NCBI GenBank assembly: GCA_035362335.1 | Contig: DAOSDL010000016.1 | Location: 1-64,000, forward strand | DNA: 64,000 nt | Reading direction: 5' to 3' | Origin: JAOSJT01 sp035362335 | GTDB taxonomy: Bacteria; Bacteroidota; Ignavibacteria; SZUA-365 | Shown: one piece after another, positions 51,849-61,025 of the stretch | How the letters are laid out: every line of letters begins with the position of its first letter | How positions within the stretch are numbered: position 1 is the stretch's first letter | Position numbers and translations under genes: made by a program | The notes under the pieces: model-generated | What the model saw: only the letters and a program-made list of their open reading frames with translations | Database searches by the model: none | Told to the model about the DNA's origin: nothing

Positions 51849-54800
51849 ATGGTGAATGCACGCTACCGACTTCCAGCGCTGCTTCTGTTGTTTCTCCTAT
51901 ATTTCGGGGCTGCGTTCTCGCAGAAGGCCTCGGTGGATTTCCGACAGGCGGCAAATGATCACAATTCCTCAAGTCTAGGGAATGTCGTCTGGATCAATTC
52001 CATTCTTCAGCAGAACAACGCGGTGTATTACGAAGGCATGTCCGTGCCTCAACGCATCATGCTCACCGGGATTCCTGCGAGGACTGGCAATTTCCATACG
52101 TTGACCTTCAGTCATCTCGCCAGCAAGAACGGAAAGCACGCCTGGGATTTTCTGACTTCCTATAGTCAGGCGATGGCTGCCGCCAATGCGATAGCCGGTC
52201 CCACGGTGCTGGTGAATTTAAATAGCTGCGGACCGAGCATCGGCCCGCCTAGTTCCATGGCGTCGACTTGCGCGACGATTCTCGCCGGACCCTATTCCTA
52301 CAATGTGGACATTCCCGACGCCATGGGCACGGTATTGTCGCACAGCGTCGCGAGTGCAGTGACGAATTATGAGACGCGTTTCGGCAACAGAACGCTCACG
52401 CTGTACGGCAACGCGGCCATTACCTCCGCAACGTTGATGTTCACCGGGTACAGCGGATCGAATGACAAGATGGCGAATTACACCTTGTATTGGACCTCGA
52501 CATCCTCTTCCATACTCGTGCAGTTCGCCGGGCATCTCGCGATGGGTGTGGATGTGCAGGGAGCGGGTACGGGTATCGGCTACGGGAGCGGATTTGGTGC
52601 GGGCAGCATCAGCGGCGCGCCGTTCCATTTCAAACTTGGTTCGCTCAATGGCAGCTCGCTCGGAAGTCAGGACAATCAGATCAGTGGCAACGCCATTCGC
52701 AGCAGCATTGCTTGCTCGATGACCGGGGCCAATCCTGCCTGTGCCGGGACACAGAACGTGTATTCCTTCAGCACCACGCTCAGCGGACTTTCGTATGCGT
52801 GGTCGTTGACCTCCAACAGCAGCGGCGCGAGCATCGTGGGTTCAACCAGCGGTCAAAGCGTCACAGTGCATGCAGGCAATGGCACGGGTGGGTATACCGT
52901 GAACGTGGCCGTCAGTGATGGCGTGCAGACGGTGAATTGCAGCTATCCGGTGATTGTCAATGGAGTCAGCGCCACCGCCTCGCACACGCCCATCGGTTGC
53001 GCAGGTGGCATGTCCACGGTCACCGTCTCCGCTTCGGGCGGCGTGCCGCCGTATACCGGCACAGGGACGTTCAGCAAACCGGCTGGCACACATCAATTCA
53101 TCGTCACTGATGCCAATGGCTGCAGTACCACAGTATCGCAGACCATCACGCAGCCCCCGCAGCTCAGTGCATCGGCGACCACCGGCGCATACAATTGCGG
53201 CACCGGACAGACCGCGGTTACGATCACGGCTAGCGGAGGCACACCTCCGTACACAGGAACGGGCTCGTTCAACGTCGGATCGGGAAGTCATCAATTCACC
53301 GTCACCGATGCCAATGGCTGCACCGCGACGACCAGCGTTCAGGTGCTTGGTGCAAGCTATGCGCTCACTGCGACTGCGACTGCAACGTCGATCACATGTA
53401 ATGGCGGAATGTCGACGGTCACTGTGACGGCAAGCGGCGGTGTTCCGCCGTATCAGGGTACCGGTCAATTCACGCGCGCCGCGGGGACGTACAATTTCAC
53501 GGTGACCGACGCGAACGGCTGTACCGGTGTTGCTACCGTCACCATCACGCAGCCCAATCAGTTGCAGGCCACCGCTGTCGTCGCGCCGATGACGTGTATC
53601 AGCAACACGACGACAGTCACCATCACGGCCACAGGTGGTACGGCACCGTATCAAGGCACAGGAGTCTTCAATCGTTCGGTGGGAAATTACAGCTTCACCG
53701 TCACTGATGCGAACGGCTGCACGACAAACGTGGCCGCTGTTGTCAATGCGGCAGTTGCGCCCACGGTCACCGCTGTGGCCACGCCGATCACATGCAACGG
53801 CACGACATCCACTGTGACTGTTACCGCGACGGGAGGCACTCCGCCCTATACCGGGACCGGCGTATTCAACCTTCCCGCGGGCACGCACACACTTACCGTC
53901 ACCGACGCCAATGGATGCGCAGGTACGGCCAATCTGAACATCACGCAACCCTCGGCGCTCGTGGCGACCGCAACAGCACCGCCGATCTCCTGCACCAGCG
54001 GCAGCACAACAGTAACAGTGAATGCCACTGGTGGAACCCCGCCGTACCAAGGAACGGGGACCTTCGTCCGCACTCCGGGTACGTACAATTTCACCGTCAC
54101 CGACGCGAACAACTGCTCGTCGGTCGCAACAATCACCGTGAATGCCGGTGGGCAGATCACGGTCAGTGCCAACACCACGCCAATTCTCTGCAACGGCGGG
54201 ACATCCACTGTCACCGTCACCGCTAGCGGAGGCGCCCCACCATACGTGGGCACGGGTGTGTTCAACCACACGGCAGGCACCTACACGTTCACAGTCACGG
54301 ATGCCAATAATTGCAGTGGTTCCGCTTCGGTGACTATCACTCAGCCGGGAACACTCACCGCGACAGCCACAGTGACGCCAATGACTTGCAGCGCAAGCAG
54401 CACCACCGTCACCGTTGCCGCCACGGGTGGGACAGCACCGTATCAGGGAATCGGTGTGTTCAATCGCACCCCCGGGACGTACAGCTTTACCGTGACCGAC
54501 GCCAACGGCTGCTCATCGCAGGTCTCGGCCACCGTCACTGCCGCCACTGGTCCGGTAGTTTCGGCTGTTGCAACGCCGATCCTCTGTAATGGTGGAAGCT
54601 CTACTGTGACCGTGACCGCGACTGGCGGAACCCCGCCGTATGTGGGAACGGGTGTATTTAACCACACTGCGGGCACCTACACGTTCACCGTCACCGACGC
54701 GAACAACTGCAGCGGCTCCGCAGCGGTGACTATCACACAGCCGGGCACACTCACCGCGACCGCCACCGTTGCGCCTATGACTTGCACGGCAAGCAGCACA

Positions 54801-57800
54801 ACTGTTACCATTGCTGCGACAGGTGGCACGCCGCCGTATCAGGGAACCGGCGTGTTCAATCGCACTCCCGGTACGTACAGCTTCACCGTGACCGATGCCA
54901 ACGGCTGTTCGTCGCAGGTCTCGGCCACCGTCAACTCGGCAACCGCTCCTGTCGTTTCGGCCATTGCCACACCTATCCTCTGTAACGGCGGGACTTCCAC
55001 CGTGACCGTAAGCGCAACGGGCGGCACTCCGCCTTATGTGGGCACCGGGGTGTTCAACCATACGGCGGGTACATACACATTCACCGTGACAGATGCCAAT
55101 GGTTGTGGAGGATCCGCATCTGTGACGATAACGCAACCGGGCGCCCTGGTCGCATCGGCCTCGGCCCCGCCGATGTCCTGCAATAGCAGTACGGCGGCGG
55201 TGACCGTCAGCGCGACCGGTGGGACGCCGCCATACACTGGCGTCGGCGTGTTCCAGCAGGCCCCGGGAACGGTCAACTACACCGTGACCGACGCCAATGG
55301 CTGTACATCCAGCGCGAGCGCCACGGTGGTTGCCGCGCAGCAGCCCACGGTCAACGCCAGCGCCACACCGATCACCTGTTTCGGCGGTACGTCCACCGTA
55401 ACAGTGACGGCCACTGGAGGAACGCCACCGTATATCGGAACCGGGGTGTTCAATCATGGCGCCGGGAGCTACACCTTCACCGTGACCGATGCCAACGGTT
55501 GCAGTGGCTCGGCGAATGTCACCATCACCCAACCTCCTGCACTCGTGGCCACCGCCATCGCGCCGCCAATTCCCTGCAACGGAACAAGCACCACGGTGAC
55601 CGTGGGCGCCACGGGTGGAACGCCGCCGTACCTGGGCACGGGTAGCTTCGTGCGCACGCCGGGTACCTATAATTTCACGGTGACGGACGCGAACAACTGT
55701 TCGTCCATCGCCAGCGTCACCATCAATGCCGGTGGACAGGTCACGGTTACCGCGGTGGCGACTCCGATACTCTGTGCGGGTGACACTTCGACCATCACCG
55801 TGACCGCCTCGGGTGGAGCACCACCCTATGTGGGCACGGGAGTTTTCAACCGTACGGCGGGCACATACACCTTCACCGTGACCGACGCGAATAATTGCAG
55901 TGGTTCCGCCTCGGTGACCATTACACAGCCGACGCCACTGATCGTTCTTGCGTCGCCGACACCAATTTTGTGCAATGGCGGAATGTCGACCGTCACCGTC
56001 ACCGCCACGGGAGGAACACCTCCGTATCAAGGCGTCGGTGTGTTCCTTCGCCCCGCCGGTTCCCATGTGTTCACCGTGACGGACAATAACAACTGTTCCG
56101 CCGCCGCATCCGTTAATCTCAGCGAGCCCCCGCCGCTCGTGGCAGCCGCAAGCGGCACACCGATTCTCTGCAATGGTGGAAGCTCCACCGTCACGGTGAC
56201 TGCCAGCGGAGGAACACCGCCGTATGTTGGTACCGGAATCTTCAGCCGCATGGCGGGCAATTACAGCTTCGCCGTCACCGACGCCAATGGCTGCACCGAT
56301 ACGGTGGACCTGATGATCACCCAGCCGCCAGTTCTGGCAGCGGCATCCAGCGCCACACCGATTCTGTGCAACGGCGTGCCTTCAACCGTGACCGTTACCG
56401 CATCCGGCGGTACTCCTCCGTATCAAGGCACAGGCGTGTTCAATCGCACGGCCGGGACCTACACGTTCACCGTCACAGACGCGAACACGTGCAGCGCCAC
56501 AACAACCATTACCATTACCGAACCCCCGCAACTCGTTGCGATGGCCAGTCCCACGCCTATTCTGTGCAACGGCGGCAGCTCGACAGTGGATGTTACCGCC
56601 AGCGGCGGAACTGCTCCGTACGTGGGAACCGGCGTGTTCCAACGCGGACCCGGAACCTGGTCCTTCATTGTGAGCGATGCCAACAACTGCGTTGACACTG
56701 TCCAGGTCACCATCACCTCACCACCCGCGCTCATGGCCTCGGCTCTGGCGGGGAACATTCTATGCGCTGGCGGAACCACGACTGTGAACGTCAGTGCTAC
56801 AGGTGGAACGCCTCCATACTCGGGTGTGGGCACGCTGAATCGTGGAGCGGGAACACACACCTTCATCGTTACCGACGCGAACAATTGCGCCGATACCGTG
56901 TCGCTGGTCATCACCGAGCCACCGATGTTGCAGGTGTTTGTCACCGCAACGTCGATCGACTGCTACGGTGAACCCGCCACCGTGACCGTGACCGCCACCG
57001 GAGGCACGCCCCCATACATCGGCACGGGCGTTTTCCAGGTGCACGCGGGAACACATACCTTCAACGTCACCGACGTCAACAACTGTGCGGCCAGCGCGCA
57101 GATCACCATCACTGAACCGCCCGAGCTGATGGCTCTGGCCAACATCACACCGATCCTCTGCTACGGTGGGTATGCTGTGATCGATATCACCGTGCTCGGT
57201 GGGACCGCACCATATCAGGGCACGGGCAGCTTCAACCGCACGCCGGGCAACTATCAGTTCATCGTCACCGATGCGAACGGCTGCGCAGACACGTTGGACA
57301 TCACCATCACCCAGCCACCCATGCTGTACGCAGATGCGGCATTTACTCCCATCGACTGTTACGGTGGCAACACCACCATTACTGTCACCGGTATGGGCGG
57401 CACGCCGCCGTACCAGGGTACGGGCGTATTCCAGCGCACGGCCGGGCAACATTCCTTCACCGTCACCGATGCCAACGGTTGCGCCGCGACAGTGACCATC
57501 AACATCACACAACCGCCTCTCCTGGTTGCCAATGCTGTTGCAACACCGTTGCTTTGCTACGACGACACATCAACGGTAACGATCACCGCGATCGGTGGTA
57601 CGCCACCGTATCAGGGCACTGGTACGTTCACGCGCAAAGCGGGCACGCATCAATTCATCGTGACAGATTCGCTGGGTTGCACCGCCAGCACATGGATTAC
57701 TATCGTCGAGCCGCCCGAGCTCATGGCACTCGCCGATATCACGCCGATTCTCTGTCACGGTGGCACCGCGTCCATCGATGTCACTGGACTTGGCGGAACA

Positions 57801-59696
57801 CCGCCATACAGCGGCACTGGGACGTTCAGTCGAGGTCCGGGCACCTACATCTTTACCGTCACCGACGCCAACGGGTGCTGGGACACGGTTACGGTGGTCA
57901 TCACCGAGCCGCCTCCACTCACAGCGGATGCGGTGTTTACGCCGATTCTCTGCGCGGGTGGCAGTTCCACCGTCACCGTGACGGCACTGGGCGGTACGCC
58001 TCCCTACAGTGGCACGGGCGTATTCCAGCGCACGGTCGGTACGCACAATTTCACCGTGACCGATTTCAACGGCTGTCAATACACTGTGACCATCACCATC
58101 ACGGAGCCGCCAATACTCATCGCGTATTCGACCGCGACACCGCTGCTTTGTCATGATGACATTTCGACTGTCACCGTCACAGCCATCGGTGGTACACCTC
58201 CGTATCAAGGTATCGGCCAATTCTATCGTCCGGTGGGAACACATACGTTCACGGTGATCGACTCCAATGGCTGTATGGCCAGCACGCAGATCACCATCAC
58301 GGCACCGCCAGAGGTGGTAGCCGCTGCCCAAGTCACTCCCATTCTGTGTCACGGTGGAGGCACCACTATCACCATCACCGCGACAGGTGGTACGAGTCCG
58401 TACAGCGGCACCGGCACATTCTACCGTGTCGCAGGCATCTACAGCTTCACTGTGGTGGATGCGAACGGCTGCGCCGACACGCTGACCGTGCAGGTCACGG
58501 AGCCACCGAAACTCTTCGCGGCCGCAACGGCAACGCCGATTCTTTGCAACGGCGGCACTTCCACCGTGACTGTCACGGCCATGGGTGGAACGCCACCGTA
58601 CACCGGCATTGGTCAATTCGTGCGCGGACCGGGAACGTGGACCTTCGCCGTCGTGGACGCCAATGGTTGCATCGACTCGACGAGCGTGGTCATCACCGAA
58701 CCGCCGATACTCACCGCCGCGGCGAGTGCGCCTCCCATCCTCTGCCATGGAGGGACGACCATCGTAACCGTCACGGCATCGGGAGGCACGCCACCGTACA
58801 ATGGAACCGGCACCTTCCTGCGTCCAGTCGGCACACACTACTTCACCGTCATCGACACCAACGGCTGCACCGCGCAGGCGCAGGTGACCATCACCGAACC
58901 CCCGGCACTTGTGGCTGCGGCAACGTGGACTCCGATCAAATGCAATGGCGGAAACTCCACCGTCACCGTAACCGCATCGGGAGGCACGCCGCCGTACACT
59001 GGTACGGGAACCTTCCAGAAAACCGCAGGCACGCATAACATGATCGTGGTGGATGCGAACGGTTGCGCCGACACGGTACAGATCACCATTGTGCAGCCGC
59101 CGCCACTTGTCGTGTCGTGTAAAATCTCCGATCCTTGCGTCAACGGTACCCGCACAATAACCGCGATCGTGACCGGTGGCACACCTCCTTACACCTACTT
59201 CTGGATGCCGGGAGGATACACCACCGCAGTGATCACCGTTCCGTGTGTCTTCGCGGGTAGCTACATTCTGCAGGTACGCGATGCGAATTGGGATCCCACG
59301 GATCCGAATGCCATGGCCTGTACCGGAACCTGTTCCGTGCAGATGCCGGACTTCGCGCCGGGCACGGGAGCGAGCAAAGAAGCCTCGGGTATTTCCAGTT
59401 TGGAATACGCGCTGTACCAGAATTACCCGAATCCATTCAACCCGTCAACCACCATCGCCTACCATCTGCCCGAACCGAGCAAAGTGCGCATCCACGTGGT
59501 GAACACCTTCGGACAGACGGTGGACGTACTTGTCGACGAGGAACGTCCCGCCGGCGAGAATACCGTGATCTGGAACGCGGGAGGCAGCCGTGGCAGGGCG
59601 ATTCCGTCCGGCACCTACTTCTACCGCATCCATGCCACCTCGACCGTGAGCTCGCGTGAATTCGTGAGTGAGAAATCCATGTTCCTGCTCAAGTAA
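51849..59696 (+). CDS. Giant SprB-repeat surface protein with T9SS tail
   Basis: A protein of about 2615 aa. A signal peptide covers residues 1-25 ('LPALLLLFLLYFGAAFSQ'). Residues about 27-300 form a unique N-terminal domain with no family I recognise. A PKD/Ig-like domain (about 300-370) precedes 31 SprB-type repeats of 66 aa and one degenerate copy, then the T9SS sorting tail 'YQNYPNPFNPSTTIAYHLPE' (last 80 aa). SprB-type repeats build mobile adhesins in gliding Bacteroidota; gliding itself cannot be claimed here, since no gld genes are in the window. Each unit has two Cys (near positions 14 and 55). AGG at 51841-51843 lies 5 nt from the chosen ATG; 51837 is the alternative. A terminator follows at 59719. 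Confidence 0.88.
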   Translation: MVNARYRLPALLLLFLLYFGAAFSQKASVDFRQAANDHNSSSLGNVVWINSILQQNNAVYYEGMSVPQRIMLTGIPARTGNFHTLTFSHLASKNGKHAWDFLTSYSQAMAAANAIAGPTVLVNLNSCGPSIGPPSSMASTCATILAGPYSYNVDIPDAMGTVLSHSVASAVTNYETRFGNRTLTLYGNAAITSATLMFTGYSGSNDKMANYTLYWTSTSSSILVQFAGHLAMGVDVQGAGTGIGYGSGFGAGSISGAPFHFKLGSLNGSSLGSQDNQISGNAIRSSIACSMTGANPACAGTQNVYSFSTTLSGLSYAWSLTSNSSGASIVGSTSGQSVTVHAGNGTGGYTVNVAVSDGVQTVNCSYPVIVNGVSATASHTPIGCAGGMSTVTVSASGGVPPYTGTGTFSKPAGTHQFIVTDANGCSTTVSQTITQPPQLSASATTGAYNCGTGQTAVTITASGGTPPYTGTGSFNVGSGSHQFTVTDANGCTATTSVQVLGASYALTATATATSITCNGGMSTVTVTASGGVPPYQGTGQFTRAAGTYNFTVTDANGCTGVATVTITQPNQLQATAVVAPMTCISNTTTVTITATGGTAPYQGTGVFNRSVGNYSFTVTDANGCTTNVAAVVNAAVAPTVTAVATPITCNGTTSTVTVTATGGTPPYTGTGVFNLPAGTHTLTVTDANGCAGTANLNITQPSALVATATAPPISCTSGSTTVTVNATGGTPPYQGTGTFVRTPGTYNFTVTDANNCSSVATITVNAGGQITVSANTTPILCNGGTSTVTVTASGGAPPYVGTGVFNHTAGTYTFTVTDANNCSGSASVTITQPGTLTATATVTPMTCSASSTTVTVAATGGTAPYQGIGVFNRTPGTYSFTVTDANGCSSQVSATVTAATGPVVSAVATPILCNGGSSTVTVTATGGTPPYVGTGVFNHTAGTYTFTVTDANNCSGSAAVTITQPGTLTATATVAPMTCTASSTTVTIAATGGTPPYQGTGVFNRTPGTYSFTVTDANGCSSQVSATVNSATAPVVSAIATPILCNGGTSTVTVSATGGTPPYVGTGVFNHTAGTYTFTVTDANGCGGSASVTITQPGALVASASAPPMSCNSSTAAVTVSATGGTPPYTGVGVFQQAPGTVNYTVTDANGCTSSASATVVAAQQPTVNASATPITCFGGTSTVTVTATGGTPPYIGTGVFNHGAGSYTFTVTDANGCSGSANVTITQPPALVATAIAPPIPCNGTSTTVTVGATGGTPPYLGTGSFVRTPGTYNFTVTDANNCSSIASVTINAGGQVTVTAVATPILCAGDTSTITVTASGGAPPYVGTGVFNRTAGTYTFTVTDANNCSGSASVTITQPTPLIVLASPTPILCNGGMSTVTVTATGGTPPYQGVGVFLRPAGSHVFTVTDNNNCSAAASVNLSEPPPLVAAASGTPILCNGGSSTVTVTASGGTPPYVGTGIFSRMAGNYSFAVTDANGCTDTVDLMITQPPVLAAASSATPILCNGVPSTVTVTASGGTPPYQGTGVFNRTAGTYTFTVTDANTCSATTTITITEPPQLVAMASPTPILCNGGSSTVDVTASGGTAPYVGTGVFQRGPGTWSFIVSDANNCVDTVQVTITSPPALMASALAGNILCAGGTTTVNVSATGGTPPYSGVGTLNRGAGTHTFIVTDANNCADTVSLVITEPPMLQVFVTATSIDCYGEPATVTVTATGGTPPYIGTGVFQVHAGTHTFNVTDVNNCAASAQITITEPPELMALANITPILCYGGYAVIDITVLGGTAPYQGTGSFNRTPGNYQFIVTDANGCADTLDITITQPPMLYADAAFTPIDCYGGNTTITVTGMGGTPPYQGTGVFQRTAGQHSFTVTDANGCAATVTINITQPPLLVANAVATPLLCYDDTSTVTITAIGGTPPYQGTGTFTRKAGTHQFIVTDSLGCTASTWITIVEPPELMALADITPILCHGGTASIDVTGLGGTPPYSGTGTFSRGPGTYIFTVTDANGCWDTVTVVITEPPPLTADAVFTPILCAGGSSTVTVTALGGTPPYSGTGVFQRTVGTHNFTVTDFNGCQYTVTITITEPPILIAYSTATPLLCHDDISTVTVTAIGGTPPYQGIGQFYRPVGTHTFTVIDSNGCMASTQITITAPPEVVAAAQVTPILCHGGGTTITITATGGTSPYSGTGTFYRVAGIYSFTVVDANGCADTLTVQVTEPPKLFAAATATPILCNGGTSTVTVTAMGGTPPYTGIGQFVRGPGTWTFAVVDANGCIDSTSVVITEPPILTAAASAPPILCHGGTTIVTVTASGGTPPYNGTGTFLRPVGTHYFTVIDTNGCTAQAQVTITEPPALVAAATWTPIKCNGGNSTVTVTASGGTPPYTGTGTFQKTAGTHNMIVVDANGCADTVQITIVQPPPLVVSCKISDPCVNGTRTITAIVTGGTPPYTYFWMPGGYTTAVITVPCVFAGSYILQVRDANWDPTDPNAMACTGTCSVQMPDFAPGTGASKEASGISSLEYALYQNYPNPFNPSTTIAYHLPEPSKVRIHVVNTFGQTVDVLVDEERPAGENTVIWNAGGSRGRAIPSGTYFYRIHATSTVSSREFVSEKSMFLLK
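52959..59099 (+). repeat. SprB-type 198-bp coding tandem array (31 units)
   Basis: Thirty-one units, all 198 bp (66 codons) except the third (201 bp). The shared pattern is 'TPILC.GG.STVTVTA.GGTPPY.GTGVF.R..GTY.FTVTDANGC ... VTIT.P'. Units 3-15 alternate between two subtypes. Units 6-7 (53952-54347) match units 14-15 (55536-55931) at exactly 1584 bp, which is 8 units. Units 16-31 are of one subtype. Confidence 0.92.
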
Positions 59697-59718
59697 GAAG
59701 GAACGAATCCAGCTCAGA

Positions 59719-59755
59719 GCGGGGCGGGTGCATGAGCATCCGCCCCGCATTTGTA
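59719..59755 (+). terminator. Terminator of the SprB-repeat gene
   Basis: GCGGGGCGG / CCGCCCCGC, 9-bp perfect arms with a 12-nt partly paired loop, followed by ATTTGT. It starts 22 nt after the stop codon. Confidence 0.78.
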
Positions 59756-59832
59756 ATAGCATTGCATTCCTGCGCGGAGATTGCTAGCATTGCATTTCGT
59801 ATTCGTCGCACGATCAGCAAGGGAGGCTGACA

Positions 59833-60558
59833 ATGACACGAAATGGTACCATCAGTTGCCGTCGACATCCCGGGCATGATTATTCCTCGCCCGGAACGTA
59901 TTACCTCGAATTACCGCTGCGCGAAGAAAGCGCGCCGCTGGTGCGCACGTTCAACGGACGACGTTATCCGACACTGGAGGGTCGTGCCGTATTGCGCGAA
60001 GTGGGGGAGTCGCTGCATCGTCAGGGCCGGCATTTGCGTTTGGACGCGCTCGATCTCCAGCCCTGGATGGCGGTGTTTGTGGTGACGGTGGTTTCGCGGC
60101 CGACGTTGTTCCGTCGTCTGCTCATGGTGATGAGCGAGGCCCTGTACCGTCGGCGCATGGCGTTGATACCGCTGTTTGTGGGTCATGTGAAAATGAACAG
60201 CGCCCGTCGCATCAACGCGATGCGCGGGAAGGGTGGCGGATCGTACTGGCGGGAGGGGTATCGTGATCGAGTGATTTTCGATTCCTCCGAAGTTGCGGCC
60301 GTGGTGGAGCGGGTGGGGTGTGATTTCGGTGATATCCTGTTTCGGGATGAAGCGGGTGAGGAGCGGGATATGGCGGGGTTGTTGTTGGGTTGCGCGTATG
60401 TGCTGGAAGCACCGGTCGGGGAGCTTTCGTGGCCTGATGCGGATTCATGTATCCGCATTTCGCGGGAGGAGGTCGTCCGGCGGCCTGGTTGGACCATTGT
60501 CGGCGCGATTCCCGGCCGCGCGAGCCCCCGCATACTCACCGTCGAGGGGTGGATGTAG
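59833..60558 (+). CDS. Second RAYT-like protein lacking HUH motif
   Basis: A 241-aa paralogue of the protein at 414-1235. Shared marks in the same order are 'PGHDYSSPGTYYLEL', 'LRLDALDL', 'MALIPLFVGHVKMNSARRIN' and 'YWREGYRDRVIF'. The HUH position reads 'AVFVVTVVSRP', again with no HUH, and the expected catalytic helix ('VAAVVERVG') has no Tyr. Overall identity to the first copy is modest, so the two diverged long ago while keeping the same defects. GGGAGG lies 7 nt before the ATG. A palindrome sits inside the last part of the gene (60437-60458) and a near copy 0.4 kb downstream. Likely a domesticated DNA- or RNA-binding protein rather than a mobile element. Confidence 0.72.
   Translation: MTRNGTISCRRHPGHDYSSPGTYYLELPLREESAPLVRTFNGRRYPTLEGRAVLREVGESLHRQGRHLRLDALDLQPWMAVFVVTVVSRPTLFRRLLMVMSEALYRRRMALIPLFVGHVKMNSARRINAMRGKGGGSYWREGYRDRVIFDSSEVAAVVERVGCDFGDILFRDEAGEERDMAGLLLGCAYVLEAPVGELSWPDADSCIRISREEVVRRPGWTIVGAIPGRASPRILTVEGWM
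60437..60458. repeat. Palindrome inside the RAYT-like gene
   Basis: ATGCGGAT-TCATGT-ATCCGCAT, 8-bp arms. It shares 18 of 21 positions with the element at 60846-60866. Confidence 0.75.
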
Positions 60559-61025
60559 TCGGTCCCGCTCCCGCAACGACGCATTTAGAGGACAAATATA
60601 TCGTTTAACATCCCTCGAGTGAGGGGGTCACCCCCGCCCGGCGACCGCGATGTTACATTCTGCGACCGGAGTGAGTGCGTCGCCGGGGTGGCGAGGTATT
60701 GTTACTCTCCGGTTGTGGTCATGATGAAGACGGAATTTTTTCGCTGGCATGCGCTACCGCTGTGAAGAATTATCGCGAATAGGTGGATCATAAGCTTCGT
60801 ACCCTATGTGCGGCAGGGGAGGCGGACGTCTTAATCGAGTGGAATACGGATTCATGAATCCGCAGGTTCAAGGAGTCGTCTCGGGATTTCGCCCTGTGCC
60901 CCTGAATTTCGCCCTACCCCGCGCTTGCTCCACATCCCCGCGATGCGTACTATTCCCGCACGAATCAACGTCTCGTATCACCACGATCCCGCCCTACCGT
61001 CGCGATCATCACTATCGAGCATGGC
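60559..61025. other. Intergenic stretch rich in hairpins
   Basis: This 467-bp stretch holds several inverted repeats: CCCTC-GAGT-GAGGG at 60612-60625; CCGGCGAC (60638-60645) with GTCGCCGG (60679-60686); the palindrome at 60847-60862; and a direct repeat ATTTCGCCCT at 60886-60895 and 60906-60915. The density of short dyads next to a RAYT-like gene resembles a REP/BIME cluster. No coding frame is supported. A promoter for the pirin gene was not found. Confidence 0.55.
60847..60862. repeat. Perfect 16-bp palindrome CGGATTCATGAATCCG
   Basis: CGGATTCA / TGAATCCG without a gap. The core ATTCA-TGAAT is also the core of the perfect palindrome at 124-142 beside the other RAYT-like gene. Confidence 0.85.

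Noticed and set aside
54513..56066. 517-aa and similar long reverse frames opposite the SprB array
   Set aside because: They exist because the forward 198-bp units lack reverse stops; repetition copies one open unit many times.
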